Shown here: one piece after another, positions 48,867 through 59,116 of the stretch | How the letters are laid out: each line of letters begins with the position of its first letter | How positions within the stretch are numbered: position 1 is the stretch's first letter | Assembly (NCBI RefSeq): GCF_932294415.1 | Contig: NC_065542.1 | Span: 46,217,942-46,281,941 of the forward strand | From: Quercus robur | Lineage: Eukaryota > Streptophyta > Magnoliopsida > Fagales > Fagaceae | Length of the DNA: 64,000 nucleotides | Direction: 5' to 3' | The notes under the pieces: model-generated | Databases searched by the model: none | What the model was told of the DNA's origin: nothing | The model's input: the letters and a program-made list of their open reading frames with translations, nothing else | Program-made: the position numbers and the translations under genes

Positions 48867-49548
48867 ATTGCTCTAATTTTATTGTGTCTTGCAGTCTTGT
48901 TTTGTCGGTATTTTCCGCTGCCTCAACTTCTGTGGTCAGTAAACCCTTTCAGTGCCCTTGGGTTGAATCTCCGCCGCCAGAAGCTCCTCCTCCACCGCCA
49001 AAACCACTGCCATCATCGGATCTATCACCTCTGAGCTCCGATTAGGACATAAGAAATATCACTGTGTATTATTTCAATCCCTCTACACAATGCCGTCGGA
49101 AACTTCCTCATCTGATCATCCATGCGCCACCACGTGCCGGTCAAAGTTTCTACAAAATCATCCACGCGCCTCACGCGCCATCAACATTGCTTCGATCCTG
49201 TCGCCGTTGCCTCTATCGGAATCTTCTTTCTTCGATCTACATAGTCGGCGAAGAACCGGCCTCATAGGACATTTCACGCGCCCTCACGCGCCGCTTAAAT
49301 TTCACTGCAACGTAAGCTACGCGCCACACGCGCCGCTGGGTCACTTGTTGACGTCATCACTGCCATGTCAGCATCCATGTAAGCCCTTGCTGACGTCATC
49401 AGCTTACGTCATCTTGCTGACGTCATCATTGGGAGTTGACCGTTGACTTTTTTTTTCAGTGTTGATTTTTTGCCGTCCAGGTGCTCCTTACCCAGTTTTT
49501 TGCGTAGATTTCATTTTTGTAGTCCATTTTTGCATATTTTGCTTCTAA
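48867..49548 (+). promoter_or_regulatory. Leader of the 4.5-kb Copia element with bZIP and W-box motifs
   Basis: TGACGTCA occurs at 49349-49356, 49391-49398 and 49418-49425, with TTACGTCA at 49404-49411. TTGAC W-box cores lie at 49436-49440 and 49443-49447. GC-rich CACGCGCC blocks occupy 49,120-49,340. TGACGTCA is a classic TGA/bZIP site, and W boxes bind WRKY factors. A role in element transcription is inferred. The gag UBN2-type domain expected before the zinc knuckle is absent here. Confidence 0.5.
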
Positions 49549-50148
49549 ATGAAGAATAAGGACAAGTCTTCTTCCTTTTGCAACAATCGTCGCCGACAAT
49601 CCAACAAACGTTTTTGCAATTTTTGCAAACGTTTTGGCCATAATATTGAGACTTGCTATCAACGCAACAAATTAGCTGTTTCCATTTCTGCTGCTACAGT
49701 TGCTAACACTGAGAGTGTCCAACCTATGGCTCCCGTCTCTGCAAAGTCTGAGTCTTCTGGATCCACTTTCACCATTTCTAGAGATGACCTTATAAATATC
49801 ATCGCCAATGTCATTTGTATGGTTGGTAATGCATCTTATTCCTCTTGTCTCTCAGCTTTATCTGGTATGTCTCCTACCTCTTGGCTTATGGATTCTGCTT
49901 GTTGCAATCACATGACACCTCACTGGTCCTTATTTTTTGACCTTAAACCTGCACCGCACCTTCTTAATATTCGCACAGCAAATGGTTCCACAATGTCTGG
50001 TCATAATATAGGTTCCGTTGCGACCTCCAATCTCTCGGCTCCTGGAGTCTTTAATGTTCCTGACCTTTCTTATAATTTATTTTCTGTTGGACAATTAGCT
50101 GAGTTGGGTTATCACATTATCTTTGATTATTCTAGGTGTATTGTGTAG
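49549..50148 (+). pseudogene. Zinc knuckle and protease of the 4.5-kb Copia element
   Basis: The reading begins with a basic stretch and the knuckle CNFCKRFGHNIETC. A Ser/Ala-rich linker and the protease region follow (WLMDSACCNHMTPHW, then LFSVGQLAELGYHIIF). It ends at TAG 50146-50148, probably from CAG, and the frame then continues into the integrase. Confidence 0.88.
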
Positions 50149-50763
50149 GATCCGAGGACGGGACGGGAGCTTGGGACCAGTCCCAGAGTTGGGCGCATGT
50201 TTCCCGTGGACAACCTTCGTCTTCCACTTGTTACTCCTGTTTCTGTTGCTGTAGTTGCTGCTGTTCCTTCTATTCCTTCCCTTGCACTTTGGCATGCTCG
50301 ACTTGGTCATGCATCTTCTTCTCGGGTACAACAATTGGCTTTTAGAGGTTTGTTAGGTTCAGTGTCTACAGAAAATTTTGATTGTGTTTCATGTCAGTTA
50401 GGAAAACAACCAGTTTTTCCTTTCAATACTAGTGAATCAATATCCACTGATATCTTTGACCTTATTCATTCTGATGTTTGGGGGCCTTCCTCTGTCTCTA
50501 GTATTGGTGGATCTCGATATTTTGTTGTCTTTGTTGATGATTACTCTCGCTATAGCTGGATTTTTAATATGAAATATCATTCTAAATTGTTGCAAGTATA
50601 TTCTAATTTTGCAAAAATGGTTGAAACTCAATTTTCCAAACGTATCAAAATTTTCGATTTGATAATGCTCTTGAGTACACTTAATATGCTTTCCAAGCTG
50701 TTTTGTATTCCTATGGCTTGTTCATCAACTAACTTGTCCAGGTACCTCTCAACAAAACGGTAG
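50149..50763 (+). pseudogene. Integrase N-terminal half of the 4.5-kb Copia element
   Basis: The same frame continues through LWHARLGHASSSRVQQL, the CVSCQLGKQ finger and DLIHSDVWGP up to about 50,655. There a frameshift puts the second catalytic Asp region (DNALEYT) in another frame, with extra stops until QQNGRAERKL at about 50,750. Confidence 0.85.
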
Positions 50764-52159
50764 AGCCGAACGAAAACTTCGTCATATTCTTGACACTGTT
50801 CGTGCTCTCCTTCTCTCTGCCAAAGTTCCTGCTCCTTTTTGGGGCGAAGCTGCTCTTCATGCTGTTCATACTATTAATTGCATTCCTAGCCCTGTCATCC
50901 AAAATCAAACTCCATATGAACGCCTTTTTGGGTCACTTCCAGACTATCACCACCTTCGCTTCTTCGGTTCTGCTACTTTCGTTCTTTTTCAGCCACATGA
51001 GCATAACAAACTTGAGCCTCGGTCAAGGCTTTGTTGTTTTCTTGGCTATGGCGAAACTCAAAAGGGGTATTGGTGTTATGATCCTGTCTCTTATTGTCTT
51101 CGTATCTCTTGCAATGTTGTCTTTTGGGAACATCGCCTCTTTGTTGAGCTCTCTCACTTCCGTGCCTCCCTATCTTCCTCCTCTGTCTTAAATCTCTTTC
51201 CAGATGAGGCACATATTCCTTCTATAGCTGCTTCTGATCCTCCTATAGTTGCTCCTGATTCTCCTGTAGACTTCTCTGTCCAACCACCAGATATCACTGA
51301 TCCCTTTCCTAGTTCACCCTTTAATGAACAGGTGGAAGATGAACAGGTTGAAGACGAGCTACCCAACCCCAACCCTGAGCTTGGGTCCCCTGCTCCTGCT
51401 CCGCCTGAAGATCTTGCACAAGACATTCCACCTCGTCACTCAACTCGGGTAAGATCTACTCCTGCACATTTACTTGATTATCATTGTTACACTACCCTTG
51501 CTACACTACACGAGCCTCACACCTATCGTGAGGCTTCCACTGACCCTTTATGGCAGATTGCAATGAAAGAGGAACTTGATGCATTATCTAAAAACCATAC
51601 TTGGGATTTGGTGACACTCCCCCCTGGGAAATCTGTGGTTGGTTGTAAGTGGATCTACAAGATTAAGACTCGCTCTGATGGGTACATTGAGCGTTGCAAA
51701 GCTCGTCTTGTTGTAAAAGGGTTTACACAGGAGTATGGGTTTGATTATGAAGAGACATTTGCTCCGGTTGCTTGTATCTCATCTGTTCGTGCCCTCTTAG
51801 CTGTTGCTGCTGCCAATAAATGGGACATTTTTCAGATGGATGTCAAAAATGCATTCCTTAATGGGGATTTAAGTGAAGAAGTTTATATGCAACCTCCTCC
51901 TGGTCTCTTTGTTGATTCAAACAAGGTGTGTCACCTTCGACGTGCACTTTATGGCCTTAAACAAGCTCCACGAGCTTGGTTTGCAAAATTCAGCTCTACC
52001 ATCTCTCGCTTGGGTTATATGGCCAATCATTATGATTCTGCCTTATTTCTTCGTCGCACTGACAAAGGCACTATTTTACTTCTCTTGTATGTGGATGATA
52101 TGATCATAACTGGTGATGACCTCAGTGGCATTCAAGAACTTAAGGATTTTCTCAGTTAG
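50750..52159 (+). pseudogene. Integrase C-terminus and reverse transcriptase of the 4.5-kb Copia element
   Basis: One frame is open from QQNGRAERKL through the integrase C-terminus and linker into RT: HTWDLVTLPPGKSVVGCKW, QMDVKNAFLNGDLSEEVYM, YGLKQAPRAWFAKF and catalytic LYVDDMIITGDD. It stops at TAG 52157-52159, where the family has Gln (QFEMKDLG follows). Confidence 0.92.
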
Positions 52160-53038
52160 CAGTTTGAGATGAAAGATCTTGGACATCTCAGCTACTTCTT
52201 GGGTCTTGAAATCACTCATTCTACAGATGGACTTTATATTACTCAAGCCAAGTATGCTTCTTAACTATTGTCTCGAGTTGGACTCACTGATAGCAAGACT
52301 GTTGACACTCCAGTTGAGCTTAATGCACATCTAACTCTCACAAAAGGGAAACCATTGTCTAATCCCTCTCTTTACAGACGCTTGGTTGGCAGTCTAGTTT
52401 ATCTCACTGTCACTCGTCCAGACATTTCCAATGCTGTTCACCAGGTGAGCCAGTATTTGTCTGCTCCACAATCGACTCACTATGCTGCTGTTCTGCGCAT
52501 TCTTCGGTACCTAAAGGGCACTCTCTTCCATGACCTTTTCTACTCTGCTCAATCTCCTCTTGTTCTCCGTACATTTTCTGATGCTGATTGGGCAGGAGAT
52601 CCCACTAATCGCAGGTCCACCACTGGTTATTGCTTTCTTCTTGGTTCTTCCTTGATTTCTTGGTGAAGCAAGAAACAAGCTCATGTGGCCCGTTCCAGTA
52701 CTGAAGCAGAATATCGTGCCCTTGTTGATACCACATCTGAGCTCCTTTGGCTACGATGGCTTTTCAAAGACTTAGGTGTGTCCACATCTTCTGCTATTCC
52801 TCTTTATTGTGACAACCAGAGTGCCATTCATATTGCTCATAATGATGTCTTCCATGAACGGACTAAACACATTGAGATCGATTGTCATTTTATCCGTTAT
52901 CATCTTGTCCATGGTGCTCTCAAGCTGATCTCAATCTCCTCTAAAGATCAACTTGCAGATATTTTCACCAAGTCACATCCTAAGGGACGTTTTCGTACTT
53001 TGGTTGACAACCTCAAATTGGTCTCACATCCATCTTGA
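52160..53038 (+). pseudogene. RT thumb and RNase H of the 4.5-kb Copia element
   Basis: The frame resumes as QFEMKDLGHLSYFLGLEITH and is broken again by TAA near 52,263 and TGA near 52,666. Open blocks hold RRLVGSLVYLTVTRPDI, FSDADWAGDPTNRRSTTGY, STEAEYRALVDTTSELLWL and IPLYCDNQSAIHIAHNDV. It ends about 15 bp before the polypurine tract. Confidence 0.9.
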
Positions 53039-54091
53039 ATTTGAGGGGGGCTGTTAATGTGTATTAGGGTATGTGGGCTTTAGGCCCACCTTGTTTACTT
53101 GTATAGCACACTTACTTGTACTACACACTTTGCCTTCTATATAAAAGGCACTCATGTATATTCTATAATTCGAGAAATACAATACACTTATTCAGTATTT
53201 CTAACAATATATATTCAATTGTAACTAAATACAAGAAAAATAAAACTAGCAGTTATTTAGTGTTGTCCAAATATAAATAAAAGATAAGATTCAATAAGAG
53301 TTTCTATATACATTTCAACTTAATATTTATCAAGATGTAATTCAAATTTTTTTATAAAAAAAAAAAAAAAAAACCAAAAATCATCTATGATGAATTTTGT
53401 ACTAAATTTTGCAATAATTCCCTTTACTCTAAAATAATGGCTATACTGAATTATTTTACATAAAAAAATTATTTTGTCATCTTCAATTTGAAACCTGATT
53501 TTAGCCCCCAATTTTATTTATTTATTTAAACAATTTTGAAAACAAAAAAGAAATGATAAATTGTTGAGTTCAATGAAAGAAAAAAAAAAATAAATTCGAG
53601 AAAATGAAAAAACCAAACTATCATAGCCTCAACCCAACAAATAAACTAGGCTTATGACAAGGGCCATGGCTGCTGCGCAATTATAAAGGTTTCACCTTGT
53701 GAGTATGCAAGACCTTGCTAAAGTGTGACCTCAAATAAAAATTAAGAAAGAATGGAGTTGCATAAAATACTAAATACCATAGGTCTGATCTTATTGTGAA
53801 ATTATTCTTAAACTCTCTCATATGCCCCTACTTTAGTGAAAAGCCCAAAACTTCATATTCCTCGCAATTTGAAACAGAAAAGAGAATAAATGAGGTGAAA
53901 TTGTCCACTCAATAAAATTTATAGGCTTTGCATCATATCAATAAAAACAATGGATTTCAATGAAGTAATAAATAACACATTTCTTTGGATTCAAAAGTCA
54001 TGCATGCGAGATATTTCCACATCATCAAATCACTTACCTAACCTTAGAATAAGGTTTTCCAAATCATCTTATTAGACTCATTCACGTTAAT

Positions 54092-54249
54092 TATTACCTC
54101 GCACCCTTGGCGTGTGATGATCATTCTGTAAGTATGTGTATGTGGGGTGTGGCGGGTAAGGACTGGGTTTAAGCCTCTAAGAAGGAGATTTATGCACATA
54201 CACATAGATTATGGTAATGTAGAAGTCTATCTCAGATTTAAAAAAAAAA
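54092..54249 (+). mobile_element. SINE, second family, with 16-bp target duplication
   Basis: The body CGCACCCTTGGCGTGTGATG, a B-box-like GGGTTTAAGCC and the tail GTCTATCTCAG with an A-run are flanked by ACTCATTCACGTTAAT at 54076-54091 and 54250-54265. The same insertion is present in unit 3, so it predates the unit 2/3 split. Confidence 0.8.
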
Positions 54250-54380
54250 ACTCATTCACGTTAATCTCAATAAATAGAGGCGAAAACAAACTCTAACTCT
54301 ATTAAAATAAAAATACTACAAGTTTTATCACATGAAGTTTACAAACTAATATAGTAATGAATGTAATAGGTGCAATTCAA

Positions 54381-54578
54381 TCAAATCGTAACTGAATATT
54401 TGAATTGACTCTTTATAATTGATAACATATGAGTTTGTAAACTCAAAGTACTAAAATTTGCAGACGGCCAACCTTTGGCGTTATACACCACTTTCACACA
54501 CTCACACTTCCATTGACCCAAGACATTCAATCCAACCAAAACCCACAATAATCCAAACCACTGTCTCATGTTTGGCAC
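54381..54578 (-). pseudogene. Signal-peptide-like first-exon remnant, unrecognised
   Basis: The minus-strand reading MRQWFGLLWVLVGLNVLGQ followed by a Cys-containing stretch resembles a secretory signal peptide. It is preceded by a leader-like sequence conserved in unit 3. The unit-3 copy (around 61,640-61,540) has a stop at the LG codon pair, so at least that copy is dead. No continuation exon was found. The family is not recognised, and the resemblance may be chance. Confidence 0.25.
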
Positions 54579-55402
54579 TCTTTGGAGGAAAAGGCAAGGG
54601 TCGAGATCAAGGGAGGGAGGACTGAATCAATGGCAAATTTGGACAAACAGAGAAATAAAAATAACAAAGTGACAGATTGATAAGAAAACGAATATTGAGA
54701 GCTGGGTTTTCAGTATTGGCTGTTAGATTTATTTTCGGTGGAAATTACTGTTAGAAACTGAAAAACGCAGGAAATTGGCCACGATATGAGAGATAGGAGA
54801 GCAGCCTTTTGGACACTTTTACCGGGATTAATTAAGAGTTTCCTGTAAACTAAAATTTTTTCTTTGAAAAGCTTTATTTTATAGTTACGATAGTGGATTG
54901 ATGGTCACCCAAAAAAAAAGATAGTGGATTGATGATGTGGCTTAATATATTTTCCTTCTATTATAAAGGAAAATTCATAATTTACATTTTACTAGGCTAC
55001 AAGATTTTCATTCCCAGTATAATATAAACCTATAATTACCCAATTACAAAAAGAATGTGAGAATTTAAAGAACTTTACATGGTTAAGTACATAGGAAATC
55101 TAGAGAATTTTGAAATTAAGGTTCATTTGGGAACAACTTATTTAGCTAAAACTGAAAAAGTGTAGAATAAAAATTAAAAGTTAGTTGAATAGTACAATGA
55201 GACCATAAATAGTATTAAAAAGTGCAATAGGACTCATGAATAGTACTAAAAAGAAGCTAAAAATTCAAATAAGCTGAAGCAAATAAGCAAATTCCAAACA
55301 TATTATAAGAATACAATTATGAAATAATAAAATAAAGGTACATATCAAAAGAACTGAGAACATGATAGAACGTTTTTAAGATGATCCTAATCCCATTTGT
55401 AG

Positions 55403-55642
55403 GAATGCAACACGACGTACTGCATTGATGCAGCCTATGCATCGTTGTTTCGATTGTCAGAGAGAATTCTGCACTCAGCTAGCTTGCATGAGTGCCAGGA
55501 ATTTACGGAAATGCTTCATTGTCGTCATTGGAATGGAAAAATGACTTCACCTAGTTTGAAAGACTATCTCGACATGTTTCTCTTGAAGGAGAAATATATA
55601 GCCATTATTATTGAAATATTCCCATTGACTATTCACTTCTAG
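55403..55642 (+). pseudogene. Exon-like conserved segment, unrecognised
   Basis: After an acceptor-like CCCATTTGTAG, one frame is open for about 80 codons (CNTTYCIDAAYASLFRLSER, then LHCRHWNGKMTSPSLKDYL) to a TAG at 55640. The unit-3 copy at 63,538-63,680 has a premature stop. It could be a stranded exon carried by the duplication. I do not recognise the protein. Confidence 0.3.
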
Positions 55643-55857
55643 GAGGTTGTAGGAAAATTTCGTATTAGCCTAATGATTGAACCTTCTTAATTTTTTCTCT
55701 TTTATGAGACTGTTGTTGCATGGTGGATGAAGGGTTTTTACTTTTTCGTGAAATAAACATTTAAAGCTCATCACCATTATCAAAAGAAGAAATGTTTTCC
55801 TCTCTCGATAATAGAACCATCACTTTGTCTTGTTTCCAAGATCTTTTAATTTATTAC

Positions 55858-56029
55858 GATCGCGCACCCTTGGTACGGTAGCCACTCTACAAGTATAAAT
55901 GCTTGTGAGATGTTAGGGGCAAGGGCGGGGGTTCAAGTCTCTTGGAGGGAACTTCATACACATACACTTATATTAGACTAGAGTAGAAATTCTATCTTGT
56001 ATAAAAAAAAAAAAAAAAGAAAAAAAAAA
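55858..56029 (+). mobile_element. SINE, second family, unit-2-specific insertion
   Basis: It begins GATCGCGCACCCTTGGTACG, has a B-box-like GGTTCAAGTCTC and ends AATTCTATCTTGTATA plus an A-run. The target duplication CTTTTAATTTATTAC lies at 55843-55857 and 56030-56044. Units 1 (about 33,752) and 3 (about 63,975) have the empty site, so it inserted after the array formed. Confidence 0.9.
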
Positions 56030-57102
56030 CTTTTAATTTATTACTTGAGAATCATATATAAATTTACTGTATGCGTATTCCCCTCTTTTTTTTGCTAAGT
56101 ACTGTATGCGTATACAAATCAAGGTGGAGAAAACAATGTTATTACAACTAATAATATATTTGAACTCATTTAGAAGCATTTTATTTAGAAGGTTATTTAA
56201 ATACTACAACAAATTAGTTCAAAAAATTAAAGTAGTCAAAGCAAGCGTGCAATTATCTTATATTCTACAAAAGTTTCTGAAAATGAAATATTAATGGTCT
56301 TAAAATCAGTTGTCTTAAGCTTTACCATAAATGAAAGCAGCCTGGATCCTTTTAGTCAATTATCATAGTTATGTTCCTGTGTTGTGAGTATTGTTCAACA
56401 AGATAACAAAAATACTACTAAAGACTATATGCAATATAGAAAACACTAAAGCGTGAAGTTATGCAACTTGTATTTAAAAATGAACTAAAACTGGTTAATA
56501 TTATGTCACTCAACATATGGATAGTTCAAAGCTAAGTTGGTGAGAAGAAATTTTTCACTGAAATTTATTTTGACCACAAGCAAAAAACAGTCTCATGCTT
56601 TATGTCACCATTAAATGTAAGGTAGCTTGCAAAGTTTTAAGTTCATTTGTCCAACGGCAACGAATTATATGTATGCCATTGTATAAATAAATTGACTTAT
56701 ATCTACTGGAAAACTTAATTTTCGGTTGGTCCTTAAAATATAAAATGAGATCCTAGTAAACGAGAAATTTCATTGTTAATTTTGAAAAATGCGAAATTTT
56801 GAATGGGGTGAAGTTTTTAATTTATGTATGCACATTTATAAAAATAGAAAAAAAAAAAAATTAGCATGTTTGGCAGGTGTCGATCATTAGTATTTTGTTC
56901 TTGTGTCATAAAAATGCCCAGATGTATGAAAATCTTGAACATCAACTTCATAAAAAAAAAATCTGGCTATCAGATTACAAAACATCTTTTACTACAGCTA
57001 TGTTACCGCGAATCTCAGGTTTCTGCACTCTCTTTTTGTCACCTTCTGTACATTTTATGCCCACTGGAGATGATAGTACACAGAAAATGTTAGCTGCTTC
57101 AT

Positions 57103-57165
57103 CTATATAAGCTAATTTAGAGGTACTTGCATTATCATCAGCATTGAGCTTTCAAGAGTCTAGTG
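57103..57165 (+). promoter_or_regulatory. TATA box and 5' UTR exon of the unit-2 response regulator
   Basis: CTATATAA at 57103-57110 precedes a short leader ending CTAGTG before GTAAGT at 57166. The acceptor TGTGCAG ends at 57677. A 512-bp intron would therefore precede the coding exon. Conservation with unit 1 supports it; transcript evidence is lacking. Confidence 0.55.
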
Positions 57166-57703
57166 GTAAGTCACAATATTACCTAGAGTTGTCCTAAAAC
57201 AGTGCTGATGGTTTCTTTTTAAAAATATAAATTTCCCCCTTCTAATTTAAATTATTATAGTTGTGTCCTCACAATATAAGTGCACGTACGTAGTTGTTCC
57301 TGAATTCCTTAATTTCATAAAGTTCTTGCATTTCTAGACAGATGATGTTGCTATTCGCAGTTGGAACGAAAAGAGCTTTGGCCCTACTTTACCAAACGTA
57401 GTGGCGACAATTGAATTCTTATTAGTTTTATAGCTCTAAATTATAATCGTGTTGGCCGATGAAGTCTTTGCAAGTATTTATCTCAAAAATGAAGCTCAAG
57501 TTGCTATAAAAAAAAAATGAAGCACGAGTTTATTGAGGAAGAAAAAAATGTGTAGGAACAAAGATGTATTTTTCATTTTTTGGATAATTTCAGTTTTGAT
57601 TTCACTTAATTATATGACCTATTGTTTGATGTAATTGTGTCTAAATTAGTTCATTTTCATTCCCATCTTATGTGCAGAAGTTATTAGTTGGATTTAAGAA
57701 GGA

Positions 57704-58470
57704 ATGGGAGCAGAAGTTGATCATGTTTCCCCCATGGGAATGAGTGGGGGCTCAGCTGAAGGGAATGACAAGAGTGAAGGGCTGCGCTTTTCCTGCAAAA
57801 ACAAGCTGACAGCGCTTGTGGTGGATAATGGAGGAGTATGCCGAGCCATACAGACGGCACTCCTACGTTCCTATGGTGTGGAAACAGAAGCTGTAGAGGC
57901 TGGGGAGGCTGCAGTGGAGCTCATTGCCTCTGGAGCAACTTTCAATCTCATTATCATTGAGATGCTTCTGCCTGTCCTGAATGGCCCTGAGGTATATATT
58001 GCAACTTTCTATTTTATCCTACCAGCGCAAAGGCCAAGCTCAGTTAATTATCTAGTTATTCATTATCAACTTGCTATAATAAGTATCTTCTGATATGTCA
58101 AGAGTTTTGCAACTCAATTGGTTCCCCTGGTATTTTCAATGGAGGAGTCTAGGTTCAAATGCTCCCACCCATGTTATTCTAAAAAAAAAATAATATAGTG
58201 TGATACTCATGCTACTTCAGTCTTCATGAACAATTTAACTTTCGATTTATTGTACTTAAGCCAAAAGATAATAATCTCCTGTGCTATCTCATATGTTAGA
58301 CTGTTAGGCAGATTCGTGCCATGGGTGCCCAAAGCAAGATTTTGGGGATCACTGCATTTTTTGATGAAAGGGACCAACAAGAATTTCTTGCTGCTGGAGC
58401 GGGCGAGTTCATTGAAAAGCCATTGTCACCAGAAATTGTGATCCCAATCGTAAGGGAGCTCGACAACTAG
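57704..58470 (+). CDS. Type-C response regulator with Glu at the phosphoacceptor site
   Basis: Two exons, 57704-57991 and 58300-58470, encode 152 aa. This is a receiver domain alone, about the size of Arabidopsis ARR22/ARR24 (type C, no DNA-binding output). The start MGAEVDHVSP follows an in-frame-clear leader. Receiver landmarks: VVDN at 39-42 (normally two acids; the second is Asn), IIIEMLLPVLNG at 83-94 with Glu86 where the phosphorylated Asp belongs, Thr114 in GITAFF, and Lys136 in EKPLSP. Other core positions are kept. Type-C regulators accept phosphate from histidine phosphotransfer proteins in cytokinin-type signalling. Here Asp-to-Glu should prevent normal phosphorylation and may mimic it. 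It may be a pseudo-receiver or a decoy for phosphotransfer proteins. The gene is intact, but its expression is unknown. Confidence 0.88.
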
Positions 58471-58886
58471 ATGTGAAAGCACACATCAAAATAGTTAGAG
58501 GACTTATTGCAGTACTAATCCCTATCATATCATATCGTACTGTTATCTTTTTCTATGTTATGTTCTTCATTTGGACTGATGTACTCATTTGTCCTAGGCA
58601 TTTGAAGTTGACATTTGTCTGCGTCCTTATCCTTTAAAATTTAAATAAAACTGCGTCCTCTAAGTTTCTTGCGATTTCTTGTATCACATGTTTATCCTCT
58701 ATTTTATGATCTTTTCCTTCTCATTATTATCGTTACTACATACAAAAATGCCAATTCTCTATTGCATTCGATGTCAGACTACCTATATGCCATCGTTGTT
58801 AGTTGATCAATCGAGGGACAAAACCATGATTTCATCTTTAGGGGACCAAAGTGTGAACAAAAAGGCTTTAACCACTTAAGAATGGG

Positions 58887-58888
<2 letters not shown>

Positions 58889-58928
<40 letters not shown>
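58889..58928. repeat. AT microsatellite at the unit 2/3 junction
   Basis: A 40-bp (AT)n run separates the end of unit 2 from the first bases of unit 3. The corresponding tract at the unit 1/2 junction was the target of the 4.5-kb Copia element. Confidence 0.9.
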
Positions 58929-58931
<3 letters not shown>

Positions 58932-59116
58932 GTTGCAAATAAATACAAGAAAAATAAAACTAGCAATTATTTAGTATTATCCAAATATAAATCTAAGATA
59001 AGATTCAACAAGGGTTTCTTTATACAATTCAACTTAAATATTTATCAAGATGTAATTCGAATTTAAAAATAAAAACAAAAATCTTCTATGATGGATTTTA
59101 TACTAAATTTTGCAAT

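Larger units (their letters stand above)
48699..53206 (+). mobile_element. Copia retrotransposon, 4.5 kb, between units 1 and 2
   Basis: The 155-bp LTRs (48699-48853 and 53052-53206) start TGTTAATGTG, end TTTCTAACA and differ at about 5 positions. TGGTATCAGAGCC (48854-48866) is the initiator-Met primer-binding site, and TTGAGGGGGGC before the right LTR is the polypurine tract. The target duplication ATATA lies in the AT tract that also marks the unit 2/3 junction (58889-58928). The Gag-Pol on the plus strand is interrupted by stops and frameshifts, and the N-terminal gag domain is missing. Confidence 0.95.
53212..58928 (+). repeat. Tandem unit 2 of the response-regulator array
   Basis: This is the most complete unit. 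It runs from the AT tract through TTCAATTGTAACTAAATACA, two SINEs and two exon-like remnants to the response regulator, and ends in another AT tract. It aligns to unit 3 from 58,929 onward and to unit 1 in the parts listed there. Confidence 0.88.

Noticed and set aside
48746..49446. Pro/His-rich readings in the 4.5-kb Copia leader
   Set aside because: They overlap the LTR and leader, have no gag similarity and differ between frames. Composition reflects CACGCGCC blocks.
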